Assembly (NCBI GenBank): GCA_020746835.1
Contig: JAGPNK010000007.1
Coordinates: 2,031,501-2,095,500, forward strand
From: Stachybotrys elegans
Lineage: Eukaryota; Ascomycota; Sordariomycetes; Hypocreales; Stachybotryaceae
Length of the DNA stretch: 64,000 bases
Direction: 5' to 3'
In this document: piece by piece, positions 45,062 through 55,763 of the stretch
Layout of the letters: each line of letters starts with the position of its first letter
How positions within the stretch are numbered: the stretch's first letter is position 1
Notes under the pieces: model-generated
What the model was told of the DNA's origin: nothing
What the model saw: only the letters and a program-made list of their open reading frames with translations
Databases searched by the model: none
Made by a program: the position numbers and the translations under genes

Positions 45062-48000
45062 TAATACCGAGCCCCGGCATACTCACAGCTGAACGAGAGT
45101 TGATAACTCAAATAATATGGGGCCCGGTTGATCTTGTGACCAAACATATGGAACAGCATGATCTGATGCGACGCCTCCCAGAGAAACCCATGTTGAGCTG
45201 GCTGCAAGGTGGACGCCAGCATTCAATATGCAACCGACACGCACCAATACGAGATGTGGTGACGCTGGTTCGTACATCAGAGCTATTCTGGACAGCTCCG
45301 TCTGAGATGTGTATTCGTGGCTGGTTGGTAGCGACGACGGGACACTCGTAATGTCATCTAGTGGTGTATGACGGATCGCAATCAGTCCAGATCAACTCAT
45401 CAGGCACAGATTTCTTCGACATCTGTCAACCTTTAATCACAAGGTTCCCCAACAACGCCTCCGTATATCTAGCGCCCTACTAAGCAAAGAGGAGACATGG
45501 CAACAGATGCGAGAGCTGTTCAACATGAGTAATGTTGTCAAAAATGGCTTTTCCTGGTGGTAACAGCTGCCGATTCTAGCACCCTTTGTCAGCCTATTAC
45601 TAGAGATTCCAAATAAGCCATGTCTTAAGAGGTCCACGTGAACCATACATTATGTTTGTTTGGGTTATGGTTAGTTTCAGGTGTTGACATTCAGCCCTCA
45701 CTTTGGTGCGATAACTATGAAGATTCGGGCACCCCACACAGGAGTCCCGGCCGGTAAGAGCCAGAAACGAATATGGGGGAACCAAGACCACTGGTCATAT
45801 GTTGTAACAGACATGTTTTGACGGCACAGATACTATCGTTGCCTCTATTTCCTAGTCCGAGCATTTTCGTGACTGTTTCACGAGGAAGTTAGGTAGGTAG
45901 CTGTCAAGGTACAGCTACGGTTCAGGGGACCCCTTTGTCTGGTAAATGTTCTAGCAAATGATGGCATTGGAGCTAGACCGGAGCCGCTCGACACCGGCTG
46001 CCGAGGGCAGAGATCAGAGGTGAAATGCAAGCGCCACTACGTGACCAACACCCACCGGCTGGCCATCTAAGGGGTGGCCATACGTATGAGGCTGACGGCA
46101 ACCCCATGGCATGCAGGAATCGCCGAAGCCGATCTGCAGCCAACATGAGATACCCCGAATTCGTGGGCATGTTGATTAATCTCCTTGACACTGATGCAAA
46201 TCACTGTCTGCTGTGCAGCTAGCTAGTCCGTCGTTGGCCCGAGCTGCAGCCAACAACACTCCTAATCGTTCCGATCAAGTTGGTTTGGGATCTGAAGGGT
46301 CTTCCCGTGAGATGCCGAAGAGTGGAGGAAGTGCATGCTCCCTGGTCCATTTGCCTTGCCTCTCACGTGCGCACAGAGCGTGGATTCAGACAGATGGAGC
46401 TCCCAGTCGAGAATGACCGAGGGGTTTATTATATCGACGTCCTGGGCACCTAATTAGCCCTCGGAAAGTGACGATGCTTAAGCTGTTCCGTTCCGTCTAT
46501 ATCGGTAACGGCGGGTGGACTTTTGTTGCCAGAGCGCTGGAGAACGATCGATGTCAGGCATGCATGGGGCATGGCACACGGACTTTGCACAGACAGGGCG
46601 GTAGTACTACTAGTAGCTTTTGCGACCGTCGGTCGGCGTTCAAACAGAATGCTGTCAAGTGCTTCTCTGGCGTCGGCTCGCATGCATGCCTGGCTGGCTG
46701 CTACTCCCGTATCGACGGCGCCAGCGTCGGCAACGCGCGCTACCGTGCCACCTGCAATCTTGGCATGGCCCTGCCTGTAAATGCAGGATCGAGCAGAGAG
46801 GGAGGTCAGAGGGTCAGAGGGTCAGAGAGGGGAGACGAGGTCGGCAGACGATGTAAGGTAGCATGCGTCAAATTCTTTCCGAGCGGCAAAGTACTCACCC
46901 GTTTTCGGGCAGCTCCTTGGGGAGCTTCTGTCGTCGCCTCCTGCCCCCCTCCACTCAAGCGTCATTGGAGGAGCCATTTTCATTCGCCGCACTCCACGAC
47001 AAGGGAGATCAACGTCTGTGTGCGTGCAGACGAAGGGGGGGGAAGGTTCCTGAGGCATGGCAACACCTGGCTGGGTCTAGAGTCTCTGGGGTGGCCACAG
47101 TTGATGGGGCTCCAGCTCACAGACGCACACAAACACAGTTCAGGGCGGGACGAGTCCAGTGTTTTTGCCTCCTCATGATACTCTCAGATCTTGGCATTGT
47201 GCGAGCGCCGCCATCATGTACTACGACGAAGGAAAGCATAAGCATGGATGGGTGGGCTGTCGGACAATGTGCCTTAGCTCACGCTCCTGTCGCCTCACTC
47301 TTGTTCTCGGCTACCTTTGCTTGAATCACGTCCAACTTGGTTCCTGGAAAGCGGTGAGAGAGCAAAGAGGTCAGGCAGGCCAGTGCTGGCACTACCTAAA
47401 TTATCATATGTGCACACCGTAGGTGGTCCGTGTGCAGGCTTAATAATGGGGAAAAAGATGGGATGGATACGGACGTATGTAGAAGGATGAGGAAAGCTGA
47501 CGCAGAAGTCTGGTAACCTGGTAATCGACCACCTCTGATTTGGCGGGCTTGACGCATTCTAACTTACCACTTGGACCGCTGGTCCCCATCTGCCCACTGC
47601 TTCAATCCCCTTTGCGTCTGTACAGTGCGAGCAGATACGATTTCGGCGCACCGTTTCAAACCACCGTCGTCTGTCTTCTCCATAAGGTAACTGGGTAGCA
47701 TGGGGCAAAAATGGGGCCCTTTTCATCTGTGCCCACGCTGAGCGCTGCGATCGATGGATTTGCACCACGCTCGGCTGTTTGTCCAGGGCCATGGCACGGT
47801 GTGTGCATTCCAGGCAGAATGGCAAAAATAAATACCTACTCACCTATCCGTACTTACATATGTACTATATAGGTAGGTAGATAGGTACGCACCTAGGTAG
47901 GCGGCGTATCCGTGTCGGCCCAGGGTAGAAGAGCAGAGAAGAGGAATTCCAAACAGCCCGGAACTCGTGCAAGATACCAAAACGGGCGTTCTAGAAAGGT

Positions 48001-49165
48001 GTTGCAGAGGCCTGGCGTCTGAGCCCGCCGTCAGCGCAGCCCGATGCATCTTCTCCTTTTTCTCCTGCGTCAAGCCAGGACCGAGTAAAGGGTGGATGCT
48101 GGGAATGGATAGAATTTTAATGGTTGGGCTGCCCATTCTTACCCGCACCAAGCCGCCTGTACCTTGCCCGAGGGGCCCTGCCTGCATGCACTGTTTAGGC
48201 AAGGTACCTGCTGGACAGCCAGCCCAGACCCAGCAAATTCAGCGCGTCTAACTCTCCTGTCAGGCTGCCTACCTTACAACTGTGAGCTCCAGCCTCCCAC
48301 CCCAAGGCTCCAACCAGCCCCCAACCGTCTCCATCCACCGCCCATTGCTTTCCAATCTCTCCCCCGAGGCCCTAGCCAACCCGGGCTCCTCTCTCCCCTC
48401 GCCTCTCCCCACCCCCCATCCGCCTGCTGCTTTCATTGTCCATCTTGACCCTTACCACCCTTCACCTTTCATCGTTGGCTGTTGGTCGGGATTTTTCTTT
48501 CTTTCTTCTTCCCTTCTTTGCTCTGCTCTCTCGTACCTCTTCATGCCCTCGCATTCCGAATTGCTGCATGCCGTCCACTCTCCTCCCTTCTCGATCGACA
48601 TACCCAAGCCTGGCATCTCGTGCGCTCTCGAATAAACCCGGTTCCGGGTGCTGGTGTCGGTGGTCTGCCAACAGCCAGTTCTGTCGTAACCCAAGCCCTG
48701 CCTGAAACACCCATACTGGAGCGAACCACCCTCCCGCGCTCTCTGCGCTCTCCGCCCGCGCTTCGACTCTTGTCTTTGCATTCCACCACCAACATCATCA
48801 ATTTCTTCCTCCCACAGCCGTCCGCTGCCCATCGTAACGGCTGATTCGCCATCTCCTCGCTCGCTCGTTTGTCTTGCATCATCCGCGCCATACCGTCATC
48901 CACCCATCCCAAAATCGTTACCCTTTTTCGGTGCAAATCTAGAGCTCAGCGCGCCCCTACCCGTTCTTCAACCAGCCACTTCCCCTAATCGCCGGCCCGA
49001 GATTCCTCGTGTCTCTCGAGCAACAAACACGAGCTTCCATCGAGAACGGCATCCTCGCGCTTCCTCCGAGGGCTCGCTCTGGCACTCACCGTCAGACGTT
49101 GCCATCGATAATCTTCATCCATCATCCCTCATCGTCATCCTGCCCGCCGGGTACATTAGCCCAAC
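45062..49165. other. Gene-poor stretch and long MUB1 leader
   Basis: 4.1 kb without a supportable gene. 45.1-47.8 kb shows nothing recognisable apart from a triple GGTCAGAG-type repeat near 46804-46828 and TAGGTA clusters at 45890-45900 and 47833-47907. From about 48270 the plus strand is strongly C/T-rich up to the MUB1 start, an unusually long leader with several upstream ATGs (for example near 48543), so MUB1 is probably translationally buffered. A 236-codon plus frame at 46468-47178 lacks protein-like composition. Confidence 0.4.
46804..46828 (+). repeat. Triple GGTCAGAG-type tandem repeat
   Basis: Three head-to-tail copies (ggtcagagggtcagagggtcagag). Non-coding as far as I can tell. Confidence 0.6.
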
Positions 49166-51037
49166 ATGCGGGAGGTCAACTTTAGCATCCCAAACGTCAA
49201 CAAGGCGTCCGTGGGAATCACCACGGCCCTTTACGACCGCCGGGCTCTCGACTGCACCTCGACCCTGCCGCTCATCAACTCCCTCAACCACCTCGCCTAC
49301 CTCACCACGTCCTCAGCCCGTATCCGAGATATCCTCACGGTCGACGGAGGCATCGAACGACTTGTTTGCATACTCAAGCAAGGCCGCAGCAAGGATATGA
49401 TGGGCATGTGGAAGTGGAATCTTGCCTTCCAGTGTGTCGTCAATATCGGAGTTCGAGGCACGGAAAACGTGCGCACCCGCGTGGTCGAGGCTGACATGGT
49501 CCCTGTCATTGCCACCATTTTGGATAATTACATTAGAGTTGTCGAAAAATGTCGCGAAAAGGCCGAGGAAAGCAAGCAGAAGCAACTGCAGGATTCTCAT
49601 CACCGCCATCGTCACGACCATCGAAACTCGTCCAAGGCTTCCTCCTCCTTTACCAACCGCTCCTCGCGTCTCGATGCTGACCAAAGGTCATTCCGTCGAC
49701 AAGGGCCTCCGCCCTCCATCGACGTGTCTGCTACATATGCAGGCCCGTCCACAGCAGCCTCCCAACAGACTGTGGACCCTGCTCTGCAGTCCGCTCAGCA
49801 CAACCTCACCTCTCCCGAGCGATCAGCCGCAACGCCGAGCCGCCACCGATATAGCTTCCGAGGACCTGAGGGTCGCCACCCCTCCACGACCACGCCGAGG
49901 CAGACCATCCAGCCTTTGGCTTCGGCTGTCTCCAACGTCGAGGCTGCTGACGGATTCGTGCGACCGGTTCGTGATGTCGATCGCCTCGCATCCATGGCGC
50001 CGTTCGGGCCCAGCGATCTGATCTCGCAACCTACCTCCCCCACAACGCCGTTGCCTCCCCCTCAGCTGCGATCTCCTACCGTCCGCCCTGCTTCCATCCT
50101 AGCTCCGACCACCCGACCGCGACGAAGGCCATCTATCCGACATCAGAACTCGACGGCAGCTACTGAGCCAGAGGACCTCAACGTGGATAGCATGCCATCG
50201 GATGAATCCCCTGATGCAGAAATGACTGGTACTGCCGACATCCAGGCCGAGGTTGGGATCCAGGACATCACCATGGAGGATGGCGAGAGCATGCTTACTG
50301 GCACCACGCTTGATCTCGTCCCCCCTACGGTATCGGAGACTCATCCTGACGCTGGTACCTTCAACATCACGCACCGAGGTACTCTTGACGGTAGCCTGGT
50401 CAACACGGGCAACAACACACCCGTTGCCCCTATCAGTCTCTCCCCTAACCGTCCTGCGATTGTCACGCCCCCTCAGCCTACCGTGCCGACCACCTCCGTA
50501 CCCCGATACCTGCTGAACCACAACTTTGCTCCCAACTCCCGAACCATCGCTGCCATGCCGCGAGAAGAAGATGTCCTTATGTCTCTCCAGCTTCTCGCAT
50601 ACGTATCCAAGTACTGCGGTCTCAGGTCGTACTTCCAGAAGAGCCATCTCGTACCTAGACTGGCTATTGGTAAGGAACTGGGAATCGTGGAAGGACAGGA
50701 AGATACGTCGGAGATGGATGACTCGGCGGCTGTTGACCAGGAGTACCTTCTCCCGGACGACTTCAACCTCTTCCCCTTGGTCGAGAAGTTCACCGTGCGA
50801 TATCACAGTACTGATATGCAATACTGGGCTGGCGTTGTCATGCGAAACCTCTGCCGCAAGGACGACACTCGAGGAGGTATCCGCCAGTGCGCCTACTACC
50901 AGTGTGGCAAGTGGGAGGAGTACACGCGCCAGTTTGCCAAATGCCGCCGTTGCCGCCGGACGAAGTACTGCAGTAAGGAATGCCAGAAGAGCGCCTGGGC
51001 TTTCCACCGGCATTGGTGTGTCGCTGCAACGCAGTAA
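49166..51037 (+). CDS. MUB1: SamB/Mub1 MYND-finger protein
   Basis: A single exon of 623 residues. An armadillo-like N-terminal region (MREVNFSIPNVNKASVGITTALYDRRALDC..INSLNHLAYLT) is followed by a long disordered Pro/Ser/Thr-rich middle and a second conserved helical block (EEDVLMSLQLLAYVSKYCGLRSYFQKSHLVPRL). A C-terminal MYND zinc finger runs about residues 575-619 (CAYYQCGKW..CRRCRRTKYCSKECQKSAW..HRHWC). In yeast, Mub1 is the adaptor for the Ubr2 ubiquitin ligase acting on Rpn4. In Aspergillus nidulans SamB controls conidiophore and hyphal morphogenesis. Single-exon structure and the MREVNFSIPN start are typical. The leader is long and CT-rich. Confidence 0.95.
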   Translation: MREVNFSIPNVNKASVGITTALYDRRALDCTSTLPLINSLNHLAYLTTSSARIRDILTVDGGIERLVCILKQGRSKDMMGMWKWNLAFQCVVNIGVRGTENVRTRVVEADMVPVIATILDNYIRVVEKCREKAEESKQKQLQDSHHRHRHDHRNSSKASSSFTNRSSRLDADQRSFRRQGPPPSIDVSATYAGPSTAASQQTVDPALQSAQHNLTSPERSAATPSRHRYSFRGPEGRHPSTTTPRQTIQPLASAVSNVEAADGFVRPVRDVDRLASMAPFGPSDLISQPTSPTTPLPPPQLRSPTVRPASILAPTTRPRRRPSIRHQNSTAATEPEDLNVDSMPSDESPDAEMTGTADIQAEVGIQDITMEDGESMLTGTTLDLVPPTVSETHPDAGTFNITHRGTLDGSLVNTGNNTPVAPISLSPNRPAIVTPPQPTVPTTSVPRYLLNHNFAPNSRTIAAMPREEDVLMSLQLLAYVSKYCGLRSYFQKSHLVPRLAIGKELGIVEGQEDTSEMDDSAAVDQEYLLPDDFNLFPLVEKFTVRYHSTDMQYWAGVVMRNLCRKDDTRGGIRQCAYYQCGKWEEYTRQFAKCRRCRRTKYCSKECQKSAWAFHRHWCVAATQ

Positions 51038-52068
51038 AGTAGCCCGCAGGTACGCACCTGGCGCGCTCTTCGCTCGCTGCCAGGCGGCCTGATATGGGAT
51101 CTGTTTTTACGTTCACCCACGTTCTGTCTAACTCCAATTTGAATGCATTGCACGGCAAAGCGTTTGATCAAAACATGGCATTATCTTTCGATACCACGGG
51201 CTTCAAGGCGCAGGCTGGCGAAACTGGTCGTTTCAACTTGGTCATTTTCACGGGAGTCACATTTCTTTTACGCTATTCTCCTTTTCTTTTCTTCTCTTCT
51301 CTTTTGTTCTTCTTCTCTTGCATGCCGTCACCAGAGATGATCGGTTGAATGCGTTGATTCGTTGATGAACGCAACCGACTCGCTGTACCGGCGGCTCGAG
51401 CATAGTGAGACGAGGCTGGATTCGAGGAACACAAATCAAGGTTGTCAAACAGAGGAAGGAGGTTGATGTTGACAGGATGCGGCAGTGTGGGGGAGGGCTC
51501 GGGACTATATAATGGCATCCCGATCCAGGCGGAAGACGTGAGGTGTAGCTCGTCGTGTCAGCTACTCGCCATCTGGCGAGCGACACATGAGCTGCGACTT
51601 GGTGTCTTGGGGACGACTTGGAATATGCACCCGCGGGATTAGGAAAAAGGTTGTCTACATGTATGTGAGGTTATCGTTGTGGATGAAATATTTCTTAAGT
51701 CTTGTGCCGCACAGCCGCTATTCAGAACATTTTACACATTGCATTAGTGTTGGGCGCCAATTCACGATTGTCAACTACATAGGTATCCTTCGTCATGATA
51801 CGGTGACGGATTTCTTTCATGACATATCGCGCAATGGTCGCATGAAGAATCATAGCTCGCTCCCATTGCCATGATGAAAAGTTTCTCCGTATTGACATAT
51901 GTGGTGTATAAACGTAGATAACTCATTGCATTTATTTTTAAGAATAAGCCCAACGCCAATGCTCCGTGGTTCGGACCCTCTGAGGTGCTCTTCATCTTCA
52001 AGAGCTGGTCTAACAATCCTAACCATGACGGGTGGCAGACAGAGTCTTTGCTTTTCCCTTCCAACTTT
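51038..52068. other. Convergent intergenic, MUB1/EBP2
   Basis: 1.03 kb between convergent stop codons. A TTCT-rich pyrimidine tract lies at about 51275-51320, just after the MUB1 3' region. No gene or RNA recognised. Confidence 0.45.
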
Positions 52069-53437
52069 TTACCGGGAGGAGATGGCCTTTCTCCTATTCT
52101 TCCCGGGTCGGGTCGCCTTGCTCACACGGCCCTTGCCGCCGGCCTTCATGCGCTTGGGGTCGAAGCCGCTCAGGTCGCCGGCGCTCATGGCGTCCCCGGA
52201 CTTGGCGTGGCGCTTCTTGCCGCCGAAGCCGTACTTCTCATTCTTCTTCTGGCGCTTCGTGTTGGGGCCGCCGATCTGGCCGCGGCCCGAGCCCGAGCGG
52301 GATGTGTGCTTGGAGAGTTCCTTCTCGACGCCGACGTCGAAGAGGTCGGCTTCGGTGGTGGCTTCGCCGCTACCGTGTTCTTGACGCTCTGTAGTGATAA
52401 AAAGTTCATGATCAGCGGCTGCATAGACAGGTGAAGGTCAAGAGGAAGAGGGGGGGGGGGGTAGTTTTGACTTACTTCGCTTCAGCGTCTTAATCTTCTC
52501 AAGCGTCTCGCGCTTCTCCTTCTGGCGCTCCTGCAGCTTCGCAACCTGGACCTTCTTGCCAAACTTCTTGAGGTCGCGGAGCTTGCGGGCCTCGGCGGCG
52601 GCCTTCTTGTTGGAGGCTTCCTGGACGAGCTTGGCCTTGACCTTCTCCATGTGGGCGTCCTCCTTGACCATCTCGGCGAAGTAGTCCTTGGGGCGGGAGA
52701 AGGGGACACCCTCGGCGCGCAGCTTGGCGCGGCCCTGGCGCACGGCCTCGAGGCTCTGTGAGTAAAAGGACAGCTCGCGCTGCAGGTCATCCGACACGTC
52801 AGGGACGGCGCTGGCGGTCTCAGTGGTGGCGGTTATGGATTGGTGGAGCGCAAAGGGAGCGCTCTTGTCTGTGGGAAGGGCTATGCGGTTTAGGGAGGCG
52901 AGAAGGGCGGTTGTATTGTTTATCGTGAGGCGGGTGTGGGGGATGATGTCTTCTCTCTCCTCGGCGTCGAGGTCCTCGAGGTCGGACATGGGAATATCCT
53001 CCTCGTCCTCCTCGTCCTCCTCTTCGTCGTCTTCATCGTCTGCTTTTGGCGTCGCCTTGGTCTTGGGCTTCCGGCGGTCAATCTTCTCTTCGAGTTCGAG
53101 CTCGGACTCGGATGAATCGCTCTCATTGAGCGCATCGAGATCAAGCTGTACAGAGGGGTTAGCAGGCTGCCTCATTGATTTGTGGTGGGGGGAGGGATGT
53201 AGTGCGCACTTGTCGGGCCTCTTCTTCGTCATCTTCCTCCTCATCCTCTTCCTCCTCGCTAGCCTCCTCGTCCTTCATCTCGTCGTCCTCGCTCTCGCTC
53301 TCATTCTCAGATGCCCCGCCAGTCTTGGCTGCCTTCTTCTTCAGCGCAGCCTTTTCTTTCTTCTTCTGCTTCAGCTTCTTGAAGTCGACGCCCTTCTCGG
53401 CGGCGAGCGCCATGCGGAGCTTGCTCTTTGTGACCAT
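52069..53437 (-). CDS. EBP2: Ebp2 rRNA-processing protein
   Basis: Exons 53437-53210, 53145-52476 and 52388-52069 (introns 64 and 87 bp) encode 405 residues. The start MVTKSKLRMALAAEKG is followed by a lysine-rich coil, long Glu/Asp runs (nucleolar style) and the Ebp2 core (IPHTRLTINNTTALLASLNR, LQRELSFYSQSLEAVRQGR, GVPFSRPKDYFAEMVK, then a basic helix). The last exon has EADLFDVGVEKELS, KRQKKNEKYGFGGKKRHAKS, GDLSGFDPKRMKAGGK and RPGKNRRK, all diagnostic. Ebp2 acts in 27S pre-rRNA processing and 60S assembly and binds Rrs1. The second intron carries a G12 run (plus strand 52450-52461) just past its donor, an unusual place that could disturb short-read assembly. Confidence 0.96.
52450..52461 (+). 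repeat. Poly-G run inside EBP2 intron 2
   Basis: Twelve G (C12 on the coding strand), starting 13 bp inside the 87-bp intron, after its GTAAGT donor. It does not affect the coding frame. Confidence 0.8.
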
Positions 53438-54334
53438 GGTGGCGGATTGGTGACAGAATTTGCTTGAGAGGCCTGTATAAAACCTGTCGTTGCTGGGCCT
53501 GGCGGGCTGGTAGTTTTTTGCAGAAAAAAAGTTCGGGATTGAGAGTCCACTTTGATTCTGCCAGCCGCTAAGTCTTGACCGCCTTGGCCCTGATCCACCC
53601 ACCGCCCACCCATTTGAGCATCGATGGATGTCTTCAACTTACAAGCCCAGTCGTGAGACATTCCCTCACTCGACGGCGGGTGCAGCGGAGTGGCAGAATA
53701 ACCATCCGCTAATTGCCGGGTGTCTTAGTTTTGTTTTGTTTTGTTTTTATCCATAGCCTCCTCGGCATCTGCCCGCTCCTATATGGCAGAGGATTGGCCT
53801 CTGTCGCAAGAGTCCAACATCCCATGGCTTTTCCACGCTGCGCCTGAGAGAGTCAGTCCCATCAACTTGGTTTCAGCACAAATGCTTGTCTTCCTACGCA
53901 AACCAGGATAAAGGGTCTTTCAACTACGTACTTGTGACTGCTAACTCATCTAGAACAATGGCTATCCATAACAATGAGCATGCACTTTCACCGCACCAAT
54001 GTCTTTCGAGAACAATATAGTGTCCACGGCTTATTTATTGAATTTAAACATGAGGTTGATACAGTAGCCAAGCCATCCAATCAAATCCCCAAAGACCCAG
54101 ATTTGAGAAATGACACTTTCTCCTCTGCACTAACAAAAATAAAGAACACCAGACGGAAATCTCCATCTATACTCGGGTGCCATAATTCGAAATATGTACC
54201 AAGCCGTGAACAGTTGCCATATCCAGACAGTTCTCACATGTACTTCCATCCAAACATAATTCCCAGGCGATTTCGTGGCCGGCCGATCAGCCCATTGTCA
54301 TGGCCACGGCACTAGGTGGGCAGTATTCGAGGCT
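53438..54334. promoter_or_regulatory. EBP2 promoter / 3' region of the CaaX-repeat gene
   Basis: 0.9 kb between two minus-strand genes. A TTTTG pentamer repeat lies near 53730-53746. Small plus frames (for example 53974-54315) have no protein-like composition. A 3' UTR for the short gene at 54335 should lie at its right end. Confidence 0.4.
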
Positions 54335-54514
54335 TTACATTATGCTGCAGCCGGTGTGCTGGGATCGAACGTCTGGCTTAGCCATGACAGAGCATCCAGT
54401 GTGTTGAGACTTGACGTCGGGTCTAGCCATGATGGAGCAGCCGGTGTGCTGGGACTTGATATCAGGCTGAGCGCCCTTGATGTTGGTGTTTGAGGTGGCA
54501 GTGTTGGAAGGCAT
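54335..54514 (-). CDS. 59-residue CaaX-repeat protein, multicopy pheromone-precursor-like
   Basis: An ATG at 54514 in the context CAAAATGCC opens 59 residues with no intron and no signal peptide. The head MPSNTATSNTNIKGA is followed by three 15-residue repeats, QPDIKSQHTGCSIMA, RPDVKSQHTGCSVMA and KPDVRSQHTGCSIM, then TAA. At DNA level these are 45-bp tandem units at 54425-54469, 54380-54424 and 54335-54379. The protein ends in CSIM, a CaaX box with X = Met (farnesyl type). Each internal copy repeats GCS[IV]M. Ascomycete a-factor-type precursors are short, start MPST-like and end in CaaX. A hybrid type with repeated GC[TS]VM-like motifs has been described in Trichoderma. A clean TATA box and a CA-rich leader imply strong expression. 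Another small farnesylated protein is possible; pheromone is inference. Confidence 0.8.
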   Translation of the reverse strand: MPSNTATSNTNIKGAQPDIKSQHTGCSIMARPDVKSQHTGCSVMAKPDVRSQHTGCSIM

Positions 54515-54654
54515 TTTGTAGGTTTTGTTGGGTAGTTGGTGAGCGGAGTAGAGAGTTTGTATGAGTGGTTTGTGATTGTAATCCTTGTTGTCTTTTGCTG
54601 ATGATGCTGAGATGAGAAGGGATCTGCTCGGAGAGGGACGGGATGGCATCGACC

Positions 54655-54662
54655 TATATATA
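54655..54662 (-). promoter_or_regulatory. TATA box of the CaaX-repeat gene
   Basis: The minus strand reads GTATATATAGG, 141 bp upstream of the ATG. The sequence between is a CA/CT-rich leader (CATCATCAGCAAAAGACAAC, ACAAAACCTACAAAATG) typical of highly expressed fungal genes. Confidence 0.75.
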
Positions 54663-55140
54663 CGTTGAGCAGTGCAGAGACAGCTTGGCACTGCACATAT
54701 CGCCCGACGCTCCGTGGCTGTACACGACAAAGAAGCATCTAGCAAGCCTCGAGTCTGTTTACATTGTTCGAGTCCATTGTATTGGGAGCATGGACGAGGC
54801 TAGGTCAAGGATGGCATCTTACGGCTCACATCATCGTGCCGAGATCGATGAACACGGCAGAGTCTTGGGATTTCTAATCTGTCATCAGCGAGGGAACAGG
54901 AAGAAGTGGAAATGTGGCGGAAGGTTGGACCCAGGGACGATCCTGGCGAGGAATCTGGACCATATTGGTCGGCCATTGTGCAAAGAACATGGTTGTGCTG
55001 CTGGATGATGGTGTGCGAATTCTCAAGTGATGAATATAGTTTGCTTAATATTGTTCTTGTACGCTAGGGCTACAACATGGCACGCCCTTAATCATATGTC
55101 CCCGAATGATGGGACCTACATGTCATAGAATCGTTGGGTT
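54663..55140. promoter_or_regulatory. Upstream region of CaaX-repeat gene / 3' end of cyanase
   Basis: About 0.48 kb between the TATA box and the cyanase stop. A 121-codon plus frame (54643-55008) with several Cys/His runs through it and over the TATA box. I see no homology for it and read this stretch as promoter. Confidence 0.4.
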
Positions 55141-55763
55141 TTAGAAGCGGGAAAAGGGAAGCCTGTTGCACCGTATGAGATCGTCAGCGATTGATGATGG
55201 GTGGCCTCATCGACGTTGCGCATCATGTCTGAAGTGAGGACTTACCATTTTCCTCGGAGCGTAATGACGACCCAAGAGGCGCCAGTGTCATCAACCTCCT
55301 TATCCACCTTGGTCGAGAAGCAAATTGCACTCATGATTCCATCTCCAAACTTCTCATTCATGATGGCCTTGTACGCATAGCCGTAGTTCTGGACAACCTC
55401 ATAGAGGCGGTAGATCAGAGGCTCGACTGGAGGCATCGGACCAGCACGGCCCCGGTCGGGGAACGAGGTCAATTGTCGCTCCAAGGCCTCTTTGGGGAGC
55501 TCCAAGAGCGCGGATAGACGCTCCATATCTTCGGGGGATGCCGTGGCTTGGCCGTAGAACATGGCAGCACACGCCACTTCACTACGGTCTAGATGCTTCG
55601 CAATGGCCTCGAAACTGAGGTTCTTGGTCGCCTTAGCCTCAAAGAGCGTGGCGCAGTGAGGTGGAAGCCTCTCGGCAATGGTAGGCTGGCACAATTAGAA
55701 TCAAAGTGACATGAGAATCGTCACACGTACATCAAGAGTGGCAATACGGCCTTCGGACGCCAT
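55141..55763 (-). CDS. CYN1: Cyanate hydratase (cyanase)
   Basis: Exons 55763-55731 (33 nt), 55685-55246 and 55162-55141 (22 nt) encode 164 residues; introns are 45 and 83 bp. The tiny first exon gives [11 protein letters not shown] and the tiny last exon completes RGKWLPFSRF, the canonical C-terminus. Cyanase converts cyanate and bicarbonate to ammonia and CO2 via carbamate. Catalytic residues R104 and E107 (IYRLYE) and S130 (GIMSAICFS) have the same spacing as Arg96, Glu99 and Ser122 of E. coli CynS. The N-terminal helical domain ([25 protein letters not shown]) is the usual HTH-like fold of the decamer. A model without the 22-nt exon would stop one codon after RGKW. Confidence 0.96.

Noticed and set aside
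46468..47178. 236-codon plus frame
   Set aside because: Cys/Arg/Gly-rich random composition, no homology, no promoter or splice support.
50099..51013. 304-codon minus frame
   Set aside because: Antisense to MUB1.
52823..53467. 214-codon Ser-rich plus frame
   Set aside because: Antisense to the acidic runs of EBP2; poly-Ser is the shadow of Glu/Asp codons.
54643..55008. 121-codon plus frame with Cys/His
   Set aside because: Runs across the TATA box of the CaaX-repeat gene; no recognised family, so it is treated as promoter DNA.
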